Of a stretch of 64,000 bases of DNA, positions 36,560-46,200 are shown piece by piece. Under the pieces are notes generated by a model. The model worked only from the letters and a program-made list of their open reading frames with translations, did no database searches and was not told the origin of the DNA. The stretch's first letter is position 1; every line of letters starts with the position of its first letter. A program made the translations under genes and the position numbers. This stretch comes from Streptomyces diacarni (GTDB taxonomy: Bacteria > Actinomycetota > Actinomycetes > Streptomycetales > Streptomycetaceae): positions 1-64,000 of the forward strand of contig NZ_QOIN01000035.1 of assembly GCF_003323715.1 (NCBI RefSeq), in the 5' to 3' direction.

Positions 36560-38809
36560 CTAGTCCTTTCCGCGAGCGAGCCATCCTGCGGCCTGTTCTC
36601 GCGTGTCATCACGTTGGCCCATCACAACTCGGGATTTCAGTGTGGAGAGACCCGGGGCGTCTTCATCAATGCTTTCGGATGAGGCGGCCCAATCATTCAC
36701 CATGTGTCGGATTTGAGAATCTGACGATAGCCACTGGCGAGTTAGTTCTTGTTTGGCTTCTGTGTCCGCCGAGGACTTGACTTGGTTACCCTCGTCCCAT
36801 GTCCATGTGTCGATCGAGCGCTGCACGGCGTCCCCCACGTAAGGCAGCGGAGTAAAAACGCCACCTACGATGTGGTACTTGAGCTTGGCGTTCCAATCGG
36901 CCTCGCTCATTTCGTCATCCCGAAGGTCGAGCACGCGATCCTGTCTAATCGCCTCGAATGCTCCCATGGTTGCACCAGCGCGCGTCATGCTATCCGTAAC
37001 TTTCGGGCTCGTGGGACCAACATCCGGCGGTAGGTTAGATATGTCCTGACGGATTTGCTCTCGTTCGGCCTGATGCATCATCGCGAATGCTTCCGGGCTA
37101 TCTGAAACCCCTCTCATGACCCGTACAAGCTTTTGTGGATTGACGTTCAGGGTGGCGTTATCTGCGGATCCGTGCACGCCAGGATGGTCGGACGCGTCGT
37201 CCCCCCGATACAGGCTTCTGTGTGTATCCGATGAATAATCCGCCAAAGCATTCGCTATCGGTCGTTGCAGGTTCTCCGGCAGCGAGGAGCCGCCCATACC
37301 GGGGTCGGTCTGGTCGATGACCTGGTTCATGATCCTCGCTTCGGGGATCGTGTGCGTGGCGTGAGGGCGCGCGGCTCCGTCGCCCACGATCGGCTGTTCG
37401 CCAGTCGCTCCGGCCTCGATGGCCCGAGCCAACCCCTGGCGAGCGTCACTGTTCTCCTTGTCCGGGTCATTCATCCCCGCCGGGTCCGGGGAGCCGAGGT
37501 CGACATGATTCCAGTCGCGTTTGTTCAGCAGGTACGAAAGGTTGTCTCGTTTCTCCTCCGGACCCGGATCCAAGTATTCGGTGGAAGCCTCCGGGTCGTG
37601 TGACATGACGTCGAGAATTCCATCGAGAGGATCGTGAGCAAAGTGGGCGTCCTGCTTGGTGCCGAAGTCTCCCATGAGGTCCCAGATATCAGGGTCGCCG
37701 CCTTGGGCCTCGTCCTCGGCCTTCCGAATCGCGTCGGCCGTGTCGAAGAGGAACTGTTTTCCGTACCCGTCCCCGCGCTGCATGAGGGAGACCAGGCTTT
37801 GGTAGCCGCGAACCTTTTGGCCGTGGTGCGTGCTTCCGCTCTCTTCTGGAATCTTCTCACCAGCAACTTTCAGATCATATTCCTTGACGCCGGCCTTTTC
37901 CATGTCCCCCTGGAACCTCTTGTAGAAGGCCGAATCCGGGTTCTTGGTGGCGCTGGCGAGGTTCGTGGCGAGTGCTTTGTCCAACGACACGTAAGATTTC
38001 TTGTGATCCTTGTCGTCGTAGTAGGCGAGGTCGTCGAGGCGGTCGTGCGTTTTGATGAGACCTTCCGGCCCCCCTAGTGAGTCGATGAGGGTACGACTGA
38101 ACTCGGGGTCGTCTCCGTGCGCGCGTGCCAAGATGGCCGCCTCGCGCAACTTTTCTGGAGAGGGCGTCCCGCCGTTCTTGATGCTTTCATAAGTCTTTGC
38201 TGCGCGGGCCGCGTTCTTCTTCACGACGTCGTCGCCGACAGCCCCGTTGAAACCGTTGGGCAGACCCTTTTCCGGTTCTTTCGGGTCGGTCATGAAAGTG
38301 GTGCAGAGACCGGCATCCGCGTCTTGTGTGGCTTTGACGACCTGCTTGATCCTGTCTGTCCACTTCTCTTCGACCACAGCCTTGGCTTTCGGATTCTCGC
38401 GGTAGCCGTCGGCGACTTCCTCGCCCTTCTTCGCCGCGACCTTGTCGAAGTTCATCGTGCAGTGGCCGCGTGAGTTCACATCCATGCCAGCGTCCTGCGC
38501 GTCGTCACGGGCACGTTCCACTGCCTTCTTGTGTGCGTCCAGAGTCGCATGAGCCAGCCGGAAGAGGGCGCCCACCCCGTGAGCCTCGCCCTTGGCTTGG
38601 TCGTATTCCTCGGCTGTTTTACGTCCCCACTGTCCGAACGTCTTCGCAGATGCCCCCTGCCAACTGTCGGCGTCGACAGCGGCCCGGACATGGTCCCTGT
38701 AATCTTGGCCGAGAGTCCCGAACTTTTTGGCCATTCTTTCCCAGGCCTTTGCGGCCTCCTCCAGACAGCCCAAGTCTGCATGCAAGATATCGTCGTATGA
38801 AACCGCCAT
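36560..38809 (-). CDS. Large WXG100-like protein of unknown function
   Basis: This 749-residue protein starts with a helical WXG100-like segment: SYDDILHADLGCLEEAA, then DSWQGASAKTFGQW near residue 60, with WQG in the turn position. A long hydrophilic helical body follows, rich in Asp, Lys and Ala. It includes AILARAHGDDPEFSRTLIDSLGG, and near the end a weakly hydrophobic segment YHIVGGVFTPLPYVGD. It resembles large actinobacterial hypotheticals (possibly the DUF6571 type) thought to leave by type VII-like secretion. ATG 38809 is chosen because the WXG segment begins there. The gene is AT-richer than the chromosome average. It follows the small gene by 13 bp and precedes the anchored protein by one base. 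Confidence 0.72.
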   Translation of the reverse strand: MAVSYDDILHADLGCLEEAAKAWERMAKKFGTLGQDYRDHVRAAVDADSWQGASAKTFGQWGRKTAEEYDQAKGEAHGVGALFRLAHATLDAHKKAVERARDDAQDAGMDVNSRGHCTMNFDKVAAKKGEEVADGYRENPKAKAVVEEKWTDRIKQVVKATQDADAGLCTTFMTDPKEPEKGLPNGFNGAVGDDVVKKNAARAAKTYESIKNGGTPSPEKLREAAILARAHGDDPEFSRTLIDSLGGPEGLIKTHDRLDDLAYYDDKDHKKSYVSLDKALATNLASATKNPDSAFYKRFQGDMEKAGVKEYDLKVAGEKIPEESGSTHHGQKVRGYQSLVSLMQRGDGYGKQFLFDTADAIRKAEDEAQGGDPDIWDLMGDFGTKQDAHFAHDPLDGILDVMSHDPEASTEYLDPGPEEKRDNLSYLLNKRDWNHVDLGSPDPAGMNDPDKENSDARQGLARAIEAGATGEQPIVGDGAARPHATHTIPEARIMNQVIDQTDPGMGGSSLPENLQRPIANALADYSSDTHRSLYRGDDASDHPGVHGSADNATLNVNPQKLVRVMRGVSDSPEAFAMMHQAEREQIRQDISNLPPDVGPTSPKVTDSMTRAGATMGAFEAIRQDRVLDLRDDEMSEADWNAKLKYHIVGGVFTPLPYVGDAVQRSIDTWTWDEGNQVKSSADTEAKQELTRQWLSSDSQIRHMVNDWAASSESIDEDAPGLSTLKSRVVMGQRDDTREQAAGWLARGKD

Positions 38810-38822
38810 GTGGCTGCGCCCC

Positions 38823-39254
38823 TCAGAGGTCGTCGAGCTGGCTCTTGGCCCGAGGCTTGGATACGTCCATACTGGTTGAGACTTGCACGTCGATACCAGA
38901 GAGGATCTTGCTGACGTCCAGCAAGGCCTCATGCTCGTACGTAAGACTTTGGGTGAGATGTTTGTGATGCTCGCGCCAAGAAGTCAGTCGATGGCGGACT
39001 CCGGCCCACAGTTCCCAACCGTGGAGTTTTCCGCGAGAAGTAGTCGGGCTTTGCGGGTTTCCCGAGATGAACTCGGTATCGGCATCCGCGACAGAGCCGG
39101 CTGTGGTTGTTGCCGGCCCCAACGTATCGTGAATGTACATCGCTGCCGACTGCTTCTTCGCCTCATTATGAGCGAGATCGGACCTTTTCGGAACATGCCC
39201 GCCAGGTGTCATGCCCGGCGTACGTTCGAGATCCGAATCCTTGTCGTCACCCAT
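38823..39254 (-). CDS. Small WXG100-like hypothetical protein
   Basis: This 143-residue protein has a disordered N-terminal third (MGDDKDSDLERTPGM onward) and a helical C-terminal half. The latter includes LHGWELWAGVRHRL, HHKHLTQSLTYEHEALLDV and SGIDVQVSTSMD, a spacing common in WXG100-type partner proteins. ATG 39254 follows a G-run that could act as ribosome binding site; a longer frame to 39455 looks noncoding. It is the first gene of a three-gene minus-strand unit. A role as a secretion partner of the 749-residue protein is inference. Confidence 0.65.
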   Translation of the reverse strand: MGDDKDSDLERTPGMTPGGHVPKRSDLAHNEAKKQSAAMYIHDTLGPATTTAGSVADADTEFISGNPQSPTTSRGKLHGWELWAGVRHRLTSWREHHKHLTQSLTYEHEALLDVSKILSGIDVQVSTSMDVSKPRAKSQLDDL

Positions 39255-39580
39255 GCCGTATTCGCCCCCCCCGGGTCTCTCTTTCACACGAGACCGTTCC
39301 ACGTCGATGAGCAGGCCCTCGGATCCGCTGGTCCACGGGAAGGGTCTGCTGAGCGGCCGCTTGGAAAATCGGTCCCCAAAGCTAACAGGCTCTGTCACCG
39401 AACGCCACCGGGAGAAGCGGAGGGTGATGGGCGCTCCATGTCGTAGTTGCGGCAAACGGAGAGCAGCGACTGAGTTGAGGTGGCGGACGGTGTGGCGACG
39501 GGCCGGATGTCAACTGCGCGCGATGAACTGGTTTCCGCCCTGGTCCCGTGGTGACGGTAGCGACCGCAACGGGAGAGACC
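39255..39580. other. Divergent intergenic region of the accessory block
   Basis: About 325 bp separate two divergent genes. Short open frames on both strands have noncoding-looking composition. No convincing -10/-35 pair, operator palindrome or RNA was recognised. The plus-strand gene's ribosome binding site GGGAGAG lies at its right edge. Confidence 0.45.
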
Positions 39581-40120
39581 ATGACGCAACCACCGGGACA
39601 CGAACCCGTATCCACTTTGGACCCTGGAGAGGAACGAAACTGGTCGAAGGGCCCGAGCTCGCCCGTGTCACCGATCGAGCCCGGAACAACGGCCTGGCGC
39701 GCGGGCGAGACGGGAGCCCCTGAGGCGACCCAGCGGCAAGGTCAAGGGACGGCAGGGGCAAGCGCTGCCGGTGCCAACGAGCCGTGGCAGGGGGGCGTCT
39801 CTCTGCCCGACTCGTACGCGTACCAGACAGCGGCCGCGCTTCCCGACAGCCAGGCACGGGGAGTCAGCGCCAACGCTCCCTGGCTGCGTAACTCCCTCTA
39901 CATGAGTGCGCCGGAAGCCGCACGCAGTGAAGACCTCTCCTCGGTACCCGGCAACCCCGTTCCCGGAGGCGCGGGCACGTACGCACCTCCCGGCGCACCG
40001 AGTAGCGGCGGCAGCAAGAACAACGAACAGTCGCAGGAGCAAGGCCTCAAGCGGAGGACGGCGGTACGCGAAAGTCCCCTGCTCAAACAGGACGGGCAGA
40101 AGAGGAGAGGCCGACGCTGA
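39581..40120 (+). CDS. Hypothetical low-complexity protein
   Basis: This 179-residue protein is rich in Pro, Gly, Ser, Ala and Gln, with no hydrophobic segment or recognised domain. It is probably disordered. Short islands such as SLPDSYAYQTAAALPDS and APWLRNSLYMSAPEAARS may be binding elements. The C-terminus is basic (GLKRRTAVRES and KRRGRR). ATG 39581 has GGGAGAG just upstream; a GTG frame to 39548 is less likely. It diverges from the WXG-like unit and converges on the pentapeptide gene, sharing a terminator. Its place in the accessory block is the only hint of function. Confidence 0.6.
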   Translation: MTQPPGHEPVSTLDPGEERNWSKGPSSPVSPIEPGTTAWRAGETGAPEATQRQGQGTAGASAAGANEPWQGGVSLPDSYAYQTAAALPDSQARGVSANAPWLRNSLYMSAPEAARSEDLSSVPGNPVPGGAGTYAPPGAPSSGGSKNNEQSQEQGLKRRTAVRESPLLKQDGQKRRGRR

Positions 40121-40146
40121 CGGAGCGGCGACCGAGGCGTCAGCGT
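40114..40146. terminator. Bidirectional terminator hairpin
   Basis: Nine-base arms ACGCTGACG (40114-40122) and CGTCAGCGT (40138-40146) overlap both stop codons of the convergent genes. Confidence 0.7.
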
Positions 40147-42323
40147 TTCACGCGGCCCCGTACCGCGAGGACCGCCAGGCCCAGCAGGATCGGTTCGCAC
40201 ACGCGGGAGCCCATCTCCACGTAGGTGCCGGCCGTGGTCAGGTCCTGGCCGGAGGAGCGGAAGACGACGGAGTTCAGGACGACACGCAACGACTGGTCGA
40301 ACCGGTCCGCGGTGAACCGGGCGTGGAGCGGCGAAGGCGGGCGGCCCGGGTCGGGCGTGTCGATCACCAGCCGGGCCTCGTCGCCCTTCAGCCGGCCGGT
40401 CGCCTCCTGCGCGGGAGCGTGCTGGGGGAGGCCCCAGGCCATCATCACCAACACCGTCGCCCCCATCGCCAGGCCCAGCCAGGCGAGGGCACGCGTCGCT
40501 CGCAGGCCGTAGCCGGAGAGCGCCCAGTAGGCGTGGAGGAGTGCGCGTTCGCCCCACGGACGGGTGCGATCCGCGCGCCGCATCTCCATTTCGCCGTAGT
40601 AGAAATCGGCTCCCCCCGGCTCGTCCTTGGCGTCCTCGAACGACTTGCGCAACTGGCGGTAGAGAGAGGCCAACGCGGCCGGGGACAACACCCGCACGCC
40701 GTAGGGCCGCGCTTCCCAGCCAGGCAGGTTCCGTGCGGCCCGCCAGTGCTGTTCCTCGGCGAGGGTGATCCGGGACGTCCATCGGGTGGGGAAGCGGCCT
40801 CGGCGGTGCCATCCGGGCGGTACGCGGCCGAAACGGTACTCCCCTTCGAGTCTGATCTGGTCGAGGTGCACGACACCGGCCATCCGGCAAGCGCTCAGAT
40901 CGACGCTGTCCAGCATGAGCTGCGCCGCGTCCACGCCCCGGAGGGAGAGCACCCGCACGGGAGACACGGCCTCTGCGTCTCCGGCACGTGCGTCGTGCGT
41001 GGTCCCGTCCGCCGACCGCATGGGGAACGGCTCGGCGTGTGCCACCAAGCTCATGGGCTGCTCGAAGACCGCATCCGACAGGTCGACGTCGGCGCGCCGT
41101 ACGCGCAGCATGGCCGTCGCCGCCCACCGCGTCCGCCAGCAGGTGACACGATCCGCGTCCACTTCCAGGGTGACCGGGTCGGAGAACGTGACCTCGGACA
41201 GGTCGAGCGTTCCACGGCATACCAGGGGGCCGAAACGCGCCGTCCTGTCGAAGGTCACGCCGGTAAAATCCACGCCCGCCAGGAAGCGCACATCCGTCAG
41301 CTCGGGGGAGTCGGAGAACGTGGCCCTGCTGAAGAAACACTGCCCCTCGAACACCGCGCTTCTCGTAGACACGTTGGAGGAGAAACGCGCACCGCCGAAA
41401 TGGGCTTCCCTCCTGAACACCGCCTGCCTGAAAGAGGCACGCTCGCCGAAGGCGGAAGAGCCGAACTGGCTGACGCCGTGGAACCGGGCGGCACGGAACG
41501 ACGGCCGCGCGTCGAAGTGGACCTCGTGGAAGTTCACCGCACGGTGGAAGACGGTCTCGGCGAAGCTCGCCCTGTCACCGAACCGCGCCCTGTCGAACGT
41601 GGCGAGCCCCGCGAACGCGGCACGTTCCACGGTGGTCCTGTCGCCGAACTGTGCGTCCGCGAACGTGGCCCTGCCGGTGAAGGTGGTCTTGTTGAAGCTC
41701 AGCCGCGTCCCGAATCGCGCGGCCCCGAAAGACACGCCCTCCCCGAACCGCGCCCCCTCGAAGTGGGCGCGCTCACCGAAGACGGCGGAGCGGAAGTCGA
41801 CGCCCGCTCCGAAGACGGCTCCCCGGAATCGTGCACGGTCACCGAACCGCGTGTCGGGAAACAGCGTTCCGTCACCGAACTGCGCAAGAGTGAAGCTGGT
41901 GTTCTCCCCGAACGAGGCTCCGCTGAACCAGACGGCCCCCTCGAACAACGCCTTCTTGAACGAGACGTCGTTCCTGAACTCCGCCCCGTCGAACCGGCTA
42001 CCCGCCCCGAAGTGCGCCCCGAAGAACGACGTATGACTCGCGAACACCGCCTGCTCGAAAGCAGCCCACCCGAAGCGGGCGATGTCGTCCGGGCCCCGTA
42101 ACGCGGACAGCAGTTCTTGAAGGAGAGCGGGCGCGAACCGCGTACCGGAGTAGTCGACGCCCGCCCCGGGACGCAGCGCCCCCAGATGTTCGGCGCGCTC
42201 CTCCTCCCGGAGATGCGCCAGACACCGCGTGTACGGCGACACCCGGCGACCCCGGCACCCCGTGCGGTTCTCCTCATCGGCCCCCCACCCGCAGTGCGGC
42301 CAGTGCGGCGGCTCCATCGGCAT
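40140..42323 (-). CDS. Pentapeptide-repeat protein with C-terminal membrane segments
   Basis: This 727-residue protein begins with a Cys/His-bearing segment (PHCGWGADEENRTGC, then TRCLAHL). It contains about 35 pentapeptide-type repeats from residue 75 to 370, of the Phe-rich form A-x-F, for example FDGAEFRNDVSFKKALFEG. Such repeats fold as a right-handed quadrilateral beta helix. Near residue 600 comes YRQLRKSFEDAKDEPGGADFYYGEMEM, a segment typical of pentapeptide proteins fused to membrane parts. It is followed by hydrophobic helices (ALAWLGLAMGATVLVMMAWG and EPILLGLAVLAV). ATG 42323 has GGAGG upstream. Function is unknown. Membrane location is inferred from the helices. Confidence 0.85.
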   Translation of the reverse strand: MPMEPPHWPHCGWGADEENRTGCRGRRVSPYTRCLAHLREEERAEHLGALRPGAGVDYSGTRFAPALLQELLSALRGPDDIARFGWAAFEQAVFASHTSFFGAHFGAGSRFDGAEFRNDVSFKKALFEGAVWFSGASFGENTSFTLAQFGDGTLFPDTRFGDRARFRGAVFGAGVDFRSAVFGERAHFEGARFGEGVSFGAARFGTRLSFNKTTFTGRATFADAQFGDRTTVERAAFAGLATFDRARFGDRASFAETVFHRAVNFHEVHFDARPSFRAARFHGVSQFGSSAFGERASFRQAVFRREAHFGGARFSSNVSTRSAVFEGQCFFSRATFSDSPELTDVRFLAGVDFTGVTFDRTARFGPLVCRGTLDLSEVTFSDPVTLEVDADRVTCWRTRWAATAMLRVRRADVDLSDAVFEQPMSLVAHAEPFPMRSADGTTHDARAGDAEAVSPVRVLSLRGVDAAQLMLDSVDLSACRMAGVVHLDQIRLEGEYRFGRVPPGWHRRGRFPTRWTSRITLAEEQHWRAARNLPGWEARPYGVRVLSPAALASLYRQLRKSFEDAKDEPGGADFYYGEMEMRRADRTRPWGERALLHAYWALSGYGLRATRALAWLGLAMGATVLVMMAWGLPQHAPAQEATGRLKGDEARLVIDTPDPGRPPSPLHARFTADRFDQSLRVVLNSVVFRSSGQDLTTAGTYVEMGSRVCEPILLGLAVLAVRGRVKR

Positions 42324-42442
42324 ACCACCATCCTCCACGACCCCTTCGGGTTGTGTGCCGGTGCGTGACGCTCGCAGACAGCGAGGCGTCAAGGCCTCGT
42401 TTCGGCCGACCAGGCCGGCTTCAACAGATGGCTCTGCGGCCT

Positions 42443-43213
42443 CTACGAGCTGCTGTACCAGTCTTCTCGTAGCCGAGTGACATGGTTGCGCAGCACTTCA
42501 TTTCTCGGATCCACTGAGAGCGCGGCGATCCGCGTTCGCAGTGCGTCCAGTTCACGCAGGAGGTGGACGTCTTCATCCTGCATCCGTTCGACATTCGACT
42601 CAGTGAAGAGAAGCAGGTAATCGCGCAGCGCAAGCGAAGACCCCTCCGCTACTGGGTGGGAGGGTGGCTGCTCCCAGGCGTGCACAAGGTAGTGGGCGGG
42701 GTTGCGGAAAAGCCAGCCCGTGTACATGCCGTCCACAAAGACGAAATCCAGGTCAGGGCCGACGTTCAAGCGGTGCAGACTCTTCTTCGGTGTGGGTGGA
42801 TCTTCGGGTACGCACACGAGTGCGTCGCCGGTGTCACTAACCCACCGTTCCGCCATCGGAGGGCAATCGAAGTTATTCGGTGACAGGCGACGGATTCCGG
42901 TACTTGTGCGGGGTGCTTCGAACCATTCTCCGGGTGACCATCCGTGCGGAGTTGGCTTCTCGGGGACCGTCAGACCGCATCCGATGAGTTGGCGAGCGGT
43001 CGTTTCGAATCGAAGTTCATCATCGCCAGACCACAGCCAGTCGACGCTACCCGTCGTCTCGCTGAGCAGAGTTTCGTGGGAGGGGAGGTCATAAAAAGGT
43101 GAGACTGTCAGGTAACCGTCTGGAAGGGAGTATCGGGGAGTCTGCGAGAGAGGGGAGCCAGATGGGGTCACTCTGACATCAGGCCCCAGTTCAAGGTAGG
43201 TGTTGTTGCTCAT
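42443..43213 (-). CDS. Candidate immunity protein of the RHS toxin
   Basis: This 256-residue soluble protein has no recognised domain. It is mixed alpha/beta with a Trp-rich core (GSVDWLWSGDDELRFE, GWSPGEWFEAPRTS, MYTGWLFRNPAHYLVHAW) and a C-terminal coiled-coil-like helix, LRELDALRTRIAALS. It begins nine bases after the RHS toxin stop on the same strand, the standard place for a cognate immunity gene. Its base composition is AT-richer than the RHS core, like the toxin tip. Immunity function rests on position only. Confidence 0.6.
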   Translation of the reverse strand: MSNNTYLELGPDVRVTPSGSPLSQTPRYSLPDGYLTVSPFYDLPSHETLLSETTGSVDWLWSGDDELRFETTARQLIGCGLTVPEKPTPHGWSPGEWFEAPRTSTGIRRLSPNNFDCPPMAERWVSDTGDALVCVPEDPPTPKKSLHRLNVGPDLDFVFVDGMYTGWLFRNPAHYLVHAWEQPPSHPVAEGSSLALRDYLLLFTESNVERMQDEDVHLLRELDALRTRIAALSVDPRNEVLRNHVTRLREDWYSSS

Positions 43214-43222
43214 CGATCCTGC

Positions 43223-46200
43223 CTATCGGAGTGGGGTTGCCGGAGGGAGGGTTCCGCCCTTCGGAGTAGGGATCCCGCCCTCTATCAGTTGCTTGCGTGT
43301 TACTGGCGGCCCCGGGTCGGTTGCGGAACCTCCCCATGCTGCGGCACCACTTTCATTCTTTGGACCCGAGGGGCCGTAGCTTGTAATTACGTTTCCACCT
43401 TTGGCTCCAGAGCTCTCCATCACGACGATATCCTCACCTTTGTGGAAGATGAGTCGCTCTGCGCCACCCTGTGATATGTAGACACCGTCTGGTTGAGAGA
43501 GGATCTCCAGTTCCTTTTCTGGTGTGAGGTGGCCGTGATATTTGCCCGCAGTCCGGCGCCGCCCACCTGCGGCTCGTTCTACGGCCTTGTCGATTACCTT
43601 GTTGACCTTTTCGCAGTCGTAGAGGCCGAGAGGGTCGCAACCGGTGTGGGGATTGACCACGTAGGCCATCGGATTGGCTCCGGCTGCCAAGCCGAGTGGA
43701 TCGGGCGAGAGATAGCGGCCCGTCTCGGGATCGTAGTAACGAATGCAGTTGTAGTGGAGGTCGGTCTCGTCGTCTGCGTATTGGCCGGGGAAGCGGAGGG
43801 GGCAGGTGTGGGTGTTCGGCGGGGTCGGGGAGGGGAGTGGGGTTCCCCAGAGGGTGGTGCGGTGGCGCCAGGTGACGTTGCCGTCCGAGTCGACCAGCTC
43901 CGTCGGTGTGCCTGTCACATCGGTGAGGACCGATTGGAAGCGGGGGTGGGGGGCGGTGAGTTTGGTGAGGAGGGAGGTGCCGGGTTCCGGGGTGAGGGGG
44001 GTGTGGTCCGTCTGGGCCACGGGGCGGTGGGTGTCCGGGGTGTAGTCCCAGGTCGTCGTGTGGCCCTCGGGGGTGGTTTGTTCGGACAGGCGGGTGCCGT
44101 CCCAGGTGAAGGTGACCTTCTCGCCGGACGGGCCCTGTTTGGCGATGCGGCGGCCCAGCGGGTCATAGACGTACGTCCACTCGTCACCGGTTGGAGTGGT
44201 GACGCCCGTGAGACGGTCCTCGGCACTCCACGCGTACGTCCAGGTGCGCTTCTGGCCGTTGAGGAGGCGGGTCGTCTTGGAGGTGCGGCGGCCCGTGGCG
44301 TCGTGGGTGTAGGAGGTGCGTCCGGCTCGGTGGAGGAGGGTTCCCTCGACGGTGCGGTCGCCGGGGGCGGGGTGGTCGGGGGCGTGGGCCGTGGTGAGGT
44401 TGCCGGCCGCGTCGTAGGCGTAGGTTTCCCGCCAGCCGTGCGCCCGCACGGCCGTGACGCGGCCGACCGGGCTGAGATCGTAGCGGCGCGTGCCGGAGGT
44501 GAGTTCGCGGATCTCCGTGACGTAGCCGTCGGGCCGGTAGGCGTAATCGCGGTGCTGGAGCAGCGCGGTGGGGGTGCGGGTGGTCTGCGTGGTGAGTCTG
44601 TCGGCGCGGTCCCAGTCCTGCCGCAGCACGAGGGAGCCGGTGCGGCGTTCGATCTCGCGGCCCGCCGCGTCGTGGGTGAAGGAGAGGGTGCCGTGGTCGG
44701 TGGCCAACTCCCGGGGACGGCTCTCCGCGTCGTAGGACCAGGCGGAGGTGAGCCCTGACGGGGTGGTGCGCCGCACGCACCGGCCCAGCGCGTCGTAGGC
44801 GAAGGTCGTGGTGCGGCCGTTGACCGTTTCGGTGAGGATGCGTCCCAGTGCGTCCCGGGTGAGGGCGAGGTCTGCCGTGGGGCTCGTGGCGGCGGCCAGT
44901 TCGCCCGCGGCGTCGTAGGTGAAGGTGGTGGTCGCGTCCGTCGAGACGTCGTGTTGTTCGGTCACCTGGCCGAGGGCGTCGCGGGCGTAGCGGAGTGTCT
45001 GGCCTTCCGCGTTCGTGCGGGAGGCCAGACGGCCGAGGGCGTCCAGCTCGTACGTGAGCGTCGCGCCGTTGAAGTCCGTCTCGGATATCAGACGTCCGGC
45101 GGCGTCGTACGTGTACGACCAGTGCAGGCCCTGCGGGTTGGTGACCCGCGTCAGGCGCATCTCCGTGTCGTAGGCGAAGGCGTAGGAGGCGCCGTCCGCG
45201 TCGGTGCGGGTGCCCGGGGCGTCGAAGGGGCCCGGCGTGTGGCGGGTGGTGTGGCCGGCCGCGTCCGTGTGGCTGAGGAGGTTGCCCTCGCCGTCCCAGG
45301 TCCACTTCTCGCAGGCGCCTTCGGGGTCCTCGCGCCGACTCGGTCTGCCCTCCGGCGTCCAGGCCATGCGGGTGGTGTGGCCGAGCGGGTCGGAGATCTC
45401 GACGATGCGTCCGAACGGGTCGCGGACGACGTGGGTGGTGTGGCCCAGGGCGTCGGTCAGCGCGGTGGGGAGCCCGGCGGCGTCGCAGGTGAGGTGGCGG
45501 GTGTGGCCGAGCGCGTCGGTGACGGTGGTGAGGCGGCCGCGCTCGTCGTAGCCGTAGCGGGTGGTGGCCCCGGCCGGGTCTACGGTTTCGGTGAGGTTGC
45601 CCGCCTCGTCGTAGGTGTGCCGCCAGGCGGCTCCGCCGGGTTCGGTCACGTCGAGGGGTTGGCGCAGCGCGTTGTAGGTCGCGCGGGCGTGTGAGCCGTC
45701 GGGGAGGTGGACGGCGGTGAGGTTGTCGTCCTCGTCGTAGGTGTAGGTGGTGGTGTGGCCCAGCGGGTCGGTCACGGACAGGGGCGCGGTTCCGCGGTCG
45801 TTCCAGTCGGTGCGGGTCGTGTTGCCGAGCGGGTCGGTCTCGGCGACGACCTGGCCGTCGGTGTTGTAGCGGCACGTGGTGCGGTGGCCGAGAGAGTCGG
45901 TGTAGACGGTGGTGCCGGCCGCCTCGTCGTAGGCGAAGGCGCCGTCGTAGATGCCGTCGGGGCCGAGGGTGCGGATGACGCGTCCCGCCGCGTCGTACTC
46001 GTACCGGAAGGTGACACCGTTCCGGTCCGTCCACGAGAGCATGCGGCCCTCGTGGTCGTAGGTGAAGCGGAGGGGCGTGCCGCTGGAGTTGACGACCTCG
46101 GTGAGGTTGCCCGCCTCGTCGTAGGCGTAGCGCATGACCAGCGTGCTCGGGGGCGGGGTGCTGTCCCCGGGCCCGTAGGCGTCGGGGGCCTCGTGCAGCA

